Below are positions 1 to 9,000 of a DNA stretch of 53,633 nt, in pieces. The stretch comes from an uncultured Caryophanales bacterium (GTDB lineage Bacteria > Bacillota_I > Bacilli_A > RFN20 > CAG-826), in NCBI GenBank assembly GCA_946414655.1, contig CAMKPL010000006.1, positions 1 through 53,633 of the forward strand, given 5' to 3'. The first letter of the stretch is position 1, and every line of letters begins with the position of its first letter. The position numbers were made by a program, and so were the translations under genes. Below the pieces are notes generated by a model. It was not told where the DNA came from and searched no databases. It worked only from the letters and a program-made list of their open reading frames with translations.

Positions 1-268
1 ATGTTGGTGGGGGGTATGTTTTGTCGACCCCCTCCCGGGTCCCAAAATTTTTGGAGTCACCGTCATTTTTGTTTTGATATTAAAATTTTTACAAAAGTTT
101 GTTTTTACTTTTTGTAGTTATTACGTTAATTGCAAAACGCAATAAAGCATGAAAATTAGGTAATCGATGTTAAAGTTTATTAATGTGTTAATCATTAACA
201 ATACCCCACACAAGATTTCAGAACTCAAATGCACCTTAATCCGGTATGGGGTATGAGATTTTGTCATG
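1..268. other. Non-coding end region, possible packaging/cos-side region
   Basis: No credible gene. The first 60 bases hold G- and C-runs (GGGGGGTATG, then CCCCCTCCCGGGTCCC) followed by AT-rich DNA. Such a G/C-run block beside a gene-poor end is often seen near the terminase cut site of HK97-type phages, but I cannot define a cos site. A perfect 13-bp palindrome GTTAATCATTAAC lies at 187-199. Arms ATACCCCA (about 202-209) and TGGGGTAT (about 245-252) are inverted repeats. TTGC-AAAAC-GCAA near 130-143 is another small dyad. These may be operators, terminator parts or packaging signals. Confidence 0.35.
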
Positions 269-526
269 CTATGACGGTTTCTCAACTTTAATTCGATTAC
301 CTGTCAAATTGTAACGCAAAGCGTCTTCGATAGCCTGGTTCCAAGCAAGCTGGTTTTCTCTATCAAAACCCTCCTCATCTGTTTCGGCAACGGTAGCCAA
401 ATAGCCAAGAGTGTTGTAACCCATTGCGAAGTCAAATGCATACCACTCTTTGGGGTGTGTAAAAGGATTCCAAGGATTGTCGCTTGTTGACAACATTAAT
501 TCTTTAACTTTTCTTTCTTCAGCCAT
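269..526 (-). CDS. Hypothetical protein, 85 aa
   Basis: I do not recognise it. It starts MAEERK and is acidic and soluble, with no membrane segment and aromatic-rich stretches (WNPFTHPKEWYAF). An ATG with AAAGGAGG about 9 nt upstream sets the start; a GTG 21 nt further upstream is in frame but lies on the wrong side of that SD. It follows the RNA polymerase-like gene by 17 nt and is the last gene of the series, so it is probably co-transcribed with it. Confidence 0.7.
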   Translation of the reverse strand: MAEERKVKELMLSTSDNPWNPFTHPKEWYAFDFAMGYNTLGYLATVAETDEEGFDRENQLAWNQAIEDALRYNLTGNRIKVEKPS

Positions 527-543
527 TTCAATTTTTCCTCCTT

Positions 544-3357
544 TCACACATGCTTATTCAGGGTAGATACAGAAACACCCAAAGCGTCAGCAACTTCAGC
601 TTGTGTGAAACCAGAATTGAGCATTGCTTTAGCATGAGCAATCTTGGCATCAGTAAGAATTGGCAAAGAAGAGCTCTTAGGAAGAGCCAATTCCTTCACT
701 CTATCCTGGTTAGCTTTGTTGATAATGTCTACAACAGTAGTCTTGTGCAAAGCGCCAGCTTGAATAGCTTCCCATTCGCGATCTTCTATGTCGAACGGTT
801 TAGGCTTACCCAAAATTGCTCTTTGTTGATTGATTACTTGTGTTTTCATCTTGCGAAGATGCGCTTTTCCATCAGTTGTGTTCTTGTCATAACGTTCTGG
901 ATAGGCTGCTATCCTCTGTTTAACTATTACCGTGGCCGTTCTTAGAGCCTGCCTCTCTAATGAGGCTGAGATGGCCGAGTTATCGAGCTTCCTAGTCAAA
1001 GACTTAACCTCATTTGCATAGATCTCGGCAGCTTTCTTAGAGTAAGGTGTGGCTTCTACAGCAAGGCTCTCTTTTCTAGCTTGGTTCCCCAGGGCCCGGG
1101 TCCTATTGGCATAGTCTGCATATACCCTCTCTATCTCATAGTTACCTTTAGAGATAAGATCTCTTGCATCACCACCTTTAACAAAGGCTTCATTCATCTG
1201 ATTAGACTTGATCTTAACAAGCTTTCCTTCTTCCGAATAGCCTTTCTGTTTAGGTGTTAGTTCTTTGTAGTACTTCTTGCCAGTGTTCTCATTGACAAAG
1301 TCTACTTTTCTCTTATCTGTATAGTAGTACTTCTTCTCCCCAGTCTCTTTGTCGATGCCAGCATACTTTCTGTCAGGAACATCCTCTTCACCAGATGCTC
1401 TAGAGATGATAGTACTAGCTCCGCCATAACGACCATTATCTTTCTTTTGGTACTTTTTCTGAAGATCTGCAATTCGATACTCCTCATAAGCACCTTTGTA
1501 ATTCAACTGATGCTTATAAGCATCAATAATGGTAAGAGAATACTTAGTAGCTCTAGCAATCTCATCGTTACTAGCACCCTGAAGAGTCATGTCTGTGATA
1601 AGGTTCGTGACACGTCCCATAAGGTTGTAACCATAAGCTTGCGTAATAGGTTTCATACCTTCATAAGCAGGCCATGTTGCTCTAGGATCAAATCCTCTAA
1701 TAGACTCAATCTCAGGCATGTTCTTAATGTGACCATTGTCATTAGGAATAGCAACGACAGTGTCGCCATCAAAATCTGCACCGGACAAACGATGAGCCAC
1801 TTCAGGATGGATACCTATAGCGTCTTTGGCTGCGCCTGTGATGTATTGTTTACCTTCTTTGATGTTATTATTTACAGTAACAATAGGTATCTCACCTTTA
1901 TTCTGATGAGGATAACGAATTAATGCCAAAGTTGTTCCGTTTGGATACTGAGGACAATATACTTCGTTTGGTTTAGCAGAAGGTAAAGGTAATAACAGCT
2001 TAACTGATTGACCAGGTAAAGCTGCAGCCTTAAGATGTACACATTTCTTATCACATTCATCAGCAAAGTCCTGAAGCATCTTCTGTTTTACAACAGGATT
2101 GGTGATCTTCGTAATGTCTTCATACTCAGAATATGATTTGGAATATGCAAGATCTAATTGTCTCTTAGCTAATGAAGGATCCTGTTTTGACAGGACCTGA
2201 GAAGCTATCGTTTTGTTGGAAGTCCAATCCATCCAATCGCCTTCTTCATTAACTTTGTTTATACAACCGCTTTGTCCACCAGCAATAAGCTGCGCACCAA
2301 ACGGATCTTCAATATCAATAGAACCATCTTCAGATCTTTTCATTGGTTTAAGAACCTGTTTAGCTTTAGGATCATCAACCATGATTGGAGTCTTTTGTGA
2401 TTTGCTAGTATTAAATATAATGTCTACGCCTTCAGGCATATTGTCTGCATAAGCTGCAACACCTTTTAAATAGTGCGTTCCATCAACACCGATTCTTACC
2501 TGTGCATAAAGTGAACCACCAAGATCCAAATCTTCAACACCTCTTCTGATCTGGATAAGTCCATCTCTATCTGCTCCAGGATATCCATCGATTGGATTCT
2601 TATCTTCGGCATGTAATACAAGAACTCTTTTCGAGTCTATAGAAACTGGAGGATATGTTCCAAGAACTGTTTTGTCATCCTGATTAAATTTAACTTCATA
2701 AGGAAGCTGAATATTATCAAGATTTTGCTGAACTTCTTTATAAGCTGCAGCTTTCATCTCTTTTTCTGACATATCTTTCCATTCATCTTTTGGCTTAACC
2801 AAAACTGTCATTTGAGTGTTTTGGCCTGCTTGGGTCATCTGTTTTTGACCCCACTGAACATTTAAATATCCACGATCTTTTAAAACCTGAATGGCAGTTT
2901 CGAATTGTGTTTGGTTTACATTGAGAGCTGTAGCACAACCTTTACCAATATCAATGATTCCCTTTTTATCAAGTTCATCTTCGAGTCTGTCACAAAGTGT
3001 TTCGATTCCTCGATTGGTTTCTTCGTAACCAGGCTTAAGCCAATTGTTGATTGTGCTTTCAGAAACACCCATCTGTTTTGCAATTGCAGAAACAGACATT
3101 TGTCTTGTATCCCTTAATTCTTTAACATGTGCTATTTTCGCTGCTTTCTCAGCCGCAGCACCATAAGAATGTCTATAACGAACTTCTTTCAAACTCATAC
3201 CATAAGCTTCTGCAATTTCTCGTTCGCTCATGGTCTTTCTTAGTTCGCTCCATCCTTTAAACCATTCTTCATCCTGATATGGATGATCACCGGAACCCCA
3301 AGGATATCTACCAGAATGCCTTTTGGTTCCATAGTGCAAAATATAATCGTGGTTCAT
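544..3357 (-). CDS. RNA polymerase beta-prime-like (YonO/DFDGD type) protein with helix-turn-helix domains
   Basis: 937 aa. Residues 527-532 read ADFDGD inside HPEVAHRLSGADFDGDTVV, which closely matches the catalytic loop of multisubunit RNA polymerase beta-prime (HP..C..(F/Y)NADFDGDQMAVH); the three Asp would bind the catalytic Mg. Single-chain relatives such as YonO of phage SPbeta also carry DxDGD, and the length is similar (about 900 aa). Helix-turn-helix segments are seen at about 43-64, 84-108 and 915-936, with a winged-helix-like part at 125-170. Residues 8-27 (HYGTKRHSGRYPWGSGDHPY) resemble the N-terminal tag of five virion-module proteins in this window. The likely role is transcription of phage genes, possibly from a virion-delivered enzyme. 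The alternative is a virion protein that keeps the fold without activity. SD AGGAG lies about 11 nt before ATG. The catalytic motif is seen; promoter specificity is inference. Confidence 0.8.
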   Translation of the reverse strand: MNHDYILHYGTKRHSGRYPWGSGDHPYQDEEWFKGWSELRKTMSEREIAEAYGMSLKEVRYRHSYGAAAEKAAKIAHVKELRDTRQMSVSAIAKQMGVSESTINNWLKPGYEETNRGIETLCDRLEDELDKKGIIDIGKGCATALNVNQTQFETAIQVLKDRGYLNVQWGQKQMTQAGQNTQMTVLVKPKDEWKDMSEKEMKAAAYKEVQQNLDNIQLPYEVKFNQDDKTVLGTYPPVSIDSKRVLVLHAEDKNPIDGYPGADRDGLIQIRRGVEDLDLGGSLYAQVRIGVDGTHYLKGVAAYADNMPEGVDIIFNTSKSQKTPIMVDDPKAKQVLKPMKRSEDGSIDIEDPFGAQLIAGGQSGCINKVNEEGDWMDWTSNKTIASQVLSKQDPSLAKRQLDLAYSKSYSEYEDITKITNPVVKQKMLQDFADECDKKCVHLKAAALPGQSVKLLLPLPSAKPNEVYCPQYPNGTTLALIRYPHQNKGEIPIVTVNNNIKEGKQYITGAAKDAIGIHPEVAHRLSGADFDGDTVVAIPNDNGHIKNMPEIESIRGFDPRATWPAYEGMKPITQAYGYNLMGRVTNLITDMTLQGASNDEIARATKYSLTIIDAYKHQLNYKGAYEEYRIADLQKKYQKKDNGRYGGASTIISRASGEEDVPDRKYAGIDKETGEKKYYYTDKRKVDFVNENTGKKYYKELTPKQKGYSEEGKLVKIKSNQMNEAFVKGGDARDLISKGNYEIERVYADYANRTRALGNQARKESLAVEATPYSKKAAEIYANEVKSLTRKLDNSAISASLERQALRTATVIVKQRIAAYPERYDKNTTDGKAHLRKMKTQVINQQRAILGKPKPFDIEDREWEAIQAGALHKTTVVDIINKANQDRVKELALPKSSSLPILTDAKIAHAKAMLNSGFTQAEVADALGVSVSTLNKHV

Positions 3358-3362
3358 TTTAT

Positions 3363-3941
3363 TTAACGCTCCTCTCTTTTGATCTGCTCTATTAGTTTAT
3401 CGAAATATACGATACGATCCATAATCGGCGCGATGTCATCAACATATGGGCGTTCCACAATGATGTCATCATTTTGATATACTCTTAATTCGATCTCTGT
3501 TTCTCTAAGATCAAAGTCATACTCTAATAGAAAATATGCAGCGTAAACCTCAAGCTGAGGTAGCCTTCCGAGCTTATCCGTTACTGGAGTTACACCTGTT
3601 TTTAAATCGTGTATTCTCAAAAATCCTCTATCTTCATCAAAGCTAATAGCATCTGCGGTACCAAAAGCATTGTCTGAAAAATATAATTTTTGCTCAGGTC
3701 TCATGTTGAACTCTATAGCATCATTCACATACATGTTTAGAGTTCGTCTTATATCTGGCAAAGGCTCTTTTTGAGATATCAATAAAGCAGCAAGTTCGTG
3801 TTTCTTAGTTCCTTCTTTTGCTGCTACAAAACTGTAGTAGGATTTTACTAACTCATCGTCAGTGTAATTGATCCAACTATGCTTGCTTGCGCTTAGAAAG
3901 GCGTGTTGACCTTCCAACCGCGAATGAACGTTCCATCGCAT
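3363..3941 (-). CDS. Cas4/RecB-like PD-(D/E)XK exonuclease
   Basis: 192 aa. The core residues can be placed: GT..H at 44-48, GTADA with Asp97, Asp112-Leu-Lys114 (the D..(D/E)xK pair), then QLEVYAAY with Gln129 and Tyr133. This is the RecB-type nuclease layout used by Cas4-like phage exonucleases, which degrade DNA ends in recombination or replication. The opening (RLEGQHAFLSASKHSW) is the usual phage form. No Cys cluster for an iron-sulfur centre is evident. The ATG was chosen because GAGGAGG sits 6 nt upstream, although this makes the gene overlap the preceding nuclease gene by 65 nt in another frame. It lies just upstream of the RNA polymerase-like gene. Confidence 0.8.
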   Translation of the reverse strand: MRWNVHSRLEGQHAFLSASKHSWINYTDDELVKSYYSFVAAKEGTKKHELAALLISQKEPLPDIRRTLNMYVNDAIEFNMRPEQKLYFSDNAFGTADAISFDEDRGFLRIHDLKTGVTPVTDKLGRLPQLEVYAAYFLLEYDFDLRETEIELRVYQNDDIIVERPYVDDIAPIMDRIVYFDKLIEQIKREER

Positions 3942-4206
3942 CCAGGACCTCCTCTTCATTGTCCGGTTCGATTCTACTTGCAAAAGACATTCTATTGAGT
4001 CTAGCAATATAATAAGGCTGGTTAGGACGATAAGACGCTTTTGAATCTTTCTTCGTTTCTAACACGGCCCAATGATCTTCGTACAAAACGGTAAGATCAG
4101 GTATTCCCTGAATATAATTGGCATCGTTCTTAAGAACCATACATCCAGGAAACCTTTCTTTGATCCGTTTGATCAAACCGGGCTGATATTTGTTTTCGTT
4201 CTTCAT
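3877..4206 (-). CDS. VRR-NUC type nuclease
   Basis: 109 aa. A compact PD-(D/E)XK fold of the VRR-NUC/Holliday-junction-resolvase-like group: GIPDL at 34-38 supplies the Asp, VLETK at 48-52 gives the E-x-K pair, and RPNQ at 60-63 gives the conserved Gln. The likely role is structure-specific cutting of branched DNA during replication, recombination or packaging. The start is the ATG after GAGGTGAT. The gene is preceded by promoter-like element P3 (4259-4278) and a short hairpin with a U-tract, so it may be attenuated. Its 3' end overlaps the next nuclease gene. Confidence 0.8.
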   Translation of the reverse strand: MKNENKYQPGLIKRIKERFPGCMVLKNDANYIQGIPDLTVLYEDHWAVLETKKDSKASYRPNQPYYIARLNRMSFASRIEPDNEEEVLDAMERSFAVGRSTRLSKRKQA

Positions 4207-4229
4207 GCCAATCACCTCATAAAAAATAT

Positions 4230-4263
4230 AATGAGAAGTGATACACTCTCATCCTCTCTCACT
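4230..4263 (-). terminator. Hairpin with U-tract between P3 and the VRR-NUC gene (leader attenuator or small RNA)
   Basis: ATGAGAGTG-TAT-CACTTCTCAT with one bulge, then TATATTTTTT. It follows P3 by only about 10 nt, so most transcripts from P3 might end here. Ends like the small RNA units. Confidence 0.6.
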
Positions 4264-4278
4264 ATAAGAGGTGAAATT
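4259..4278 (-). promoter_or_regulatory. Promoter-like element P3 (AATTTCAC-CTCT-TATAGTGA)
   Basis: Two mismatches to the 20-bp consensus. Located 1 nt after the stop of the SF2 helicase gene. Confidence 0.65.
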
Positions 4279-4279
4279 G

Positions 4280-5503
4280 TTACACAGTCTCCAAAGCCTC
4301 TTCGAACCTCCTTTCGTTAAAGTCTTTCTTGTTTTCTAAACATTTTTTGATCGCGGAATCGATCCAAGATTTCGAAATAATCTTGTAATAATATAAATCA
4401 ACGAACGGAGTATTCAATCTATCTATTCGTCCAATTGCTTGTTCTGTGATCTTATAAGAATGATTCAAGCTGTAAAATATAATTGTGTTGGTTTCAACGC
4501 AATTCCAACCTTCTGCTCCAGCTGTATACTGCACTAGATAACACCATTCATTACGCATATCGCTAGGGAGCTTCTCGTGTTTATGTCCATTCCATTCAGT
4601 ATGAGTAATATTGTATTTTTCACACATTTCTCTAAGCAGTTCAAGCTCATAGTTGAAGTTATAGAATATCAATACACCGTGATGTTTCTTTATAAGCTCA
4701 GCTACTTTCTCAATTCTATTAGAATCGCTATTAACAATGCGACGAAGGACTGACATGAATTCAGCTGAGTTTTGAATAGGTTCATCTTTATAGATGTTCC
4801 AACGTTCTTTTAGAACTTTATTAAACACTTCTTTATCCCAATCTGATTGAATATCAATAATGTGTCTAACAGTTTTTCTGTCAAAGTTCATTTCTACAAG
4901 TATTCTATTTCGCATCTTCTCCAAAACATAAACGTTCACATACCGATCAATTACTGGATAATTCATGAATGGCTTGTAGACAACATGTTTTCTTATGAAC
5001 TCTGTTCTGTTTTTAAAATATCCATTGGCTATGAATACTGGTACATAATCAATCCAACTGTCACCGGGTGTGGCACTAAGTAGAATCCAATCATTACCTT
5101 TTGTGATTTTTAAAAAGTTCTTAACCCATGTTCCAGAGCCAACAACTCTTTGCTCATCAAATATAAAGAATGCGTTTTTTACTGTTGCATACTTTGCTAT
5201 ATTATTCCACGAATCTATAGTCACTTTAATACCACAGATTGAAATATCTTTGTCTGTTGATAGGATGAACAGTGAACATTCGTTTTCCCATTCTCCAGAA
5301 TCTCTTTTTCTAGCAGTTGTTATGATATATAGATCTCTAGGTTTGGTTGGTTTAGAATATAATTCTCCAAATTCACCACCGCACACTTTTATGAAGAAGT
5401 ATGCTAACGCTGTTAGAGACTTGCCAGAGCCGACCCCACCCACAAGGATGGAGCCAGTTCTTAATTTTTCAATGGCAAGTTTCTGATGAGAATATAATTC
5501 CAT
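4280..5503 (-). CDS. Superfamily 2 (DEAD/SNF2-like) helicase
   Basis: 407 aa. Motif I GGVGSGKS at 22-29, motif II DEQR at 116-119 (a DEAD/DEAH variant), motif III SATPGD at 143-148 and motif VI QAIGRIDRLNTP at about 355-366. This is the full set of a two-RecA-domain SF2 translocase. Such short helicases are common in replication modules of clostridial and actinobacterial siphophages and probably remodel replication or recombination intermediates. The start ATG overlaps the stop of the SSB-like gene (TAATG), so translation is coupled. Promoter-like element P3 follows immediately after the stop codon. Confidence 0.88.
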   Translation of the reverse strand: MELYSHQKLAIEKLRTGSILVGGVGSGKSLTALAYFFIKVCGGEFGELYSKPTKPRDLYIITTARKRDSGEWENECSLFILSTDKDISICGIKVTIDSWNNIAKYATVKNAFFIFDEQRVVGSGTWVKNFLKITKGNDWILLSATPGDSWIDYVPVFIANGYFKNRTEFIRKHVVYKPFMNYPVIDRYVNVYVLEKMRNRILVEMNFDRKTVRHIIDIQSDWDKEVFNKVLKERWNIYKDEPIQNSAEFMSVLRRIVNSDSNRIEKVAELIKKHHGVLIFYNFNYELELLREMCEKYNITHTEWNGHKHEKLPSDMRNEWCYLVQYTAGAEGWNCVETNTIIFYSLNHSYKITEQAIGRIDRLNTPFVDLYYYKIISKSWIDSAIKKCLENKKDFNERRFEEALETV

Positions 5504-6003
5504 TAATATTCTTCATCTACAATGTTCTGAGCGGAATCCGGAACATTATAATAACGATCTTCGAAGTCGTCCTGCATGAGAATGACATTCATCGTCTTAA
5601 GATAAGCGCTGATCTTTCCAGGTTCATATTCACGAGGTCTGATCGAAATATCCGCTTTATCGATTTCGGCCCAGTCGAGATTCTGAATGCTGTCTTCATC
5701 CAAAAATGTCTTTCCGGCATTCGTATACTGAGTAACCTTAGGCGGAAATTTGGACGGCTCGCCATAGCGATTCCTGTAACCGACCCGGACCTTTATGTAA
5801 GGTTTCGGTTCGTCGTTCTCGTCCTTCGGCTTAAGATACTTAATGTTGTATCCTTCTTCCGCCATCTCCACAGCATCTCTCGGATCCAATATCAAGCAAA
5901 AGTTGCGATCGCCTTCATTGTTGAAGTTGCCAGCTTTGCCAGCAAAATTCCTAAACTTGATACATTCACCCTTCACATCCAAAAACTTTAATACATCTGC
6001 CAT
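5503..6003 (-). CDS. Single-stranded DNA-binding-like protein
   Basis: 166 aa. It matches from memory a phage SSB-like family: an early IKFRNFAGKAGNFN segment, then RNFCLILD, YNIKYLKP, LDWAEIDKADISIRP and an acidic tail ending VDEEY. The beta-rich, OB-like pattern and acidic tip fit an ssDNA binder that protects replication intermediates and recruits partners through its tail. It sits between the polymerase fusion and the SF2 helicase. SD AAAGGAGG lies 8-9 nt from ATG. Not a classical SSB by sequence, so the function is family-based. Confidence 0.72.
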   Translation of the reverse strand: MADVLKFLDVKGECIKFRNFAGKAGNFNNEGDRNFCLILDPRDAVEMAEEGYNIKYLKPKDENDEPKPYIKVRVGYRNRYGEPSKFPPKVTQYTNAGKTFLDEDSIQNLDWAEIDKADISIRPREYEPGKISAYLKTMNVILMQDDFEDRYYNVPDSAQNIVDEEY

Positions 6004-6041
6004 TTCTTTTTCCTCCTTTGAAATATAATTGTGGCTTGTAT

Positions 6042-9000
6042 TTATTTCTCATCCCACGGCGGCGTGTCATCGTCATCCGTTACGGGAAGATTCATGAAAT
6101 CAGGTTTGGTCCCAAAAGGGACCTCGCCATTGTACGGAGCAGGATTAACGAAATAATCGAAAAATCCATACTCTTCTATCTTCGCTTTGGCTTCATCTGC
6201 CAATTTATCGAAATAGGAAATATCAATGTCATTGACCTTATCACTATTTCTAATCAGTTCTTCATCGATCCACTTATAACCTTTGGCTCCTGTAACGCTA
6301 CTATATTTCTCATTATTGAGACATACAAGCTCACCGCCACCACAACCAGGCAAGATTGGAACAAACGAACCGGTTTTACCAACGAAAATATAATTATGTT
6401 CGCCTTCTGAAAGTCCTTCATTCATATCGAGATACATAGATCCTTTTGCAACATTCTTTGTTTGACAATAATCTCTAAAGGTGAGATCGGTCTTACTAAA
6501 CAATGTTTTGAATACATACGGTTCTGCGAACCTCTGTCCAGTTGCCGTCCAATTAGTCTTTATCTTCTCGCCGGTATTGAGTTCGAACACATGCTCTTCA
6601 TCACCAGAATATCTAGCAATATACACAGCATCGTTGATCAGGCACATACGATCGTATGTAGCTTCCCATTCAAACGTATATCCATAACGCATACCAAACT
6701 CTTTAACAATTTCCCAGATCTTTTCATCAACATCAGGAACCTTGATAGAGTCTGTTTTGATGTGCGCTACACAATATCCACGTTTTCTTACTTCTTCAGC
6801 AAGATCAACCATAAACAGAGCACCACGTTTTGCAACTATGTTATCTTTGTTACGAATATCACGGAAAGCATTCTCAAACTTTGCTGATGTAAGGCCATAA
6901 ATGGAATTGATAACTGTCTTTAATGCATTAGCCAAGTCTTTAGACCTGATAGTGCCATTATCGATAAGCTCTATGTACTTCGTAAGTCTACCATCGAGAA
7001 TATCATTAATCTCTGTCCAGTCTACATGCTTAACCATAAGTCTACCTTCAACCAGATCCAAAAGTCTCTTCGTGTATCTCGGTCCAAACAAACATTCTGC
7101 AAGAATACTATGAGGATGCATGGAAGCAACATCAAACAAACCTACTTTTCCAAATATCCCAGGCATTGCCTCTACATAACCGCCTTCTCCAACTTCAACG
7201 CCCTTGTAAATGCTTTTTCCATTCTCATAAGAATATCCAGGGAAGTAAGGAAGAAGAGAATCTGTATTCTCACTCCACCACTTCATCATATACGGAAATT
7301 TCTTCCATAAGAACTCAGATACTTCAGGATCAAGCTGTTTAACAGGCTTACTAAGATCCCTATACATGAACTCCACCTGAGGATGTTTAACGCCATCAAA
7401 TATAATTTTGGTGGAGTGCTGGTTTGTAGTGTGGTTTACAGTAAGTCCAGACAAGTCTGCCAATATCTGTCTAGCAACCCAGTCACCTTTAATAGCATCA
7501 AACACTTTCTCTGTACTGATTACGTCATTACAACAGTAATCAGCTACCTTATCCCAGAGTTCTTCAGGAACCTCTTTGTCCCAATCCAGTCCAAGTTCGA
7601 GATGGTGGATGCCCAACTTGATCTCCCATTTCTTAAGTCCCATCTTATTGGGATTCGAAGCCATGTCATACACATCAGTGTATGAAAGATTGTATGCATT
7701 GAGGAATGTTGCATTCGGAGAACCATTAATAAGATTCTGACTGAGTTTATACAACTGGTATTCAGAATATCCAAGCATTCTAGCATACAGTATGTGATTA
7801 TCATACCTGCGGTTATTGAAACCGATAAGCTTTAGCTTAATAATTTTACGAATATCATCAGGAGAAGGATTGATGAGTTTGACGCAAGGCGAATCCTCCC
7901 CTTCAAATTTGTATACCACAACAAATAAGTTTGGTAATACCTCTACATCATAGAATGCTATAGGAGCATTTTCAGAATATCCATCTTCCGGATCCGCTGT
8001 GAACTCATCAGGCTCTGACATGAAATGCATTTTGGACACAAGCCCTACACAGTATTCAGCATGATTGGACGATTCATTAGCAAATGTTAATATCTTTGGT
8101 CTTAGATCTGTAAGATCATAAGCGATGCCAGAATCATATGCTTCTTCTGTAAGCTTGTAAATATAATCCACAAAGCATTTTGTTCCGCCTAAGTTGTACT
8201 CCTTGTTGAGGCACTTCATAACCATGCTGTGTAACATCTCATCATTCTTTATCTTAAAATCACTTACCATTTTATTCTCTCCTTTCTCTTTTAGTGGTAA
8301 CCCCGAATTTATGGTGGCTATCGGTAAGTTAACACATTGGGTAAGCATTCGTCTACAGCTTGCTCCTCCATTAAACACTTTCACCTCAATATCATCTCCA
8401 TACACAGTACTAAGTTCAAGCGGATCACCATCATAAATATAATGCAGGTGTATGCCTTGTCCACTCTTACTAAGTTCCGCATATGTTGGAGGAAACTTAT
8501 TGGCTGCTGCCATATTGAGTGCTAAAGACTTCTCTCCAGTTATGGGATCCTTAATATCAAAGTCGATCACTATGTGATTGAGTGGTAACTTCAAGAAATG
8601 TAATTTTGTAGTATTCAAATCTCTCAAGAACTTATTACAGTTCTCCCATTTGACATTTGGTACGCCATCTAAATTAGCATATTGAGCCTGATAATCTTTA
8701 CACATAATATCAAGTATGCTCTTATCAGTCTGATCGAATTTTAACCATGTCTCAACAATATCATTGTTATGATTGATACCAAGACCAAGCTTTCTGTATC
8801 TAAAACCAGAATAGTAATTATACAAACGCTTTCCATTACGTTCTGTGTCGGCGTAAAATTTATCAAAGTAATCTTTAAGCTCAAGCTTAAATCTGATCTT
8901 ATTAAAAGTATACTTCATATCAGACAATTCACAATATCTTTTGTAACTGTCCCAAGCATCAACTAATTTACATCCATCCTCATCATCCAGAATATCACGA

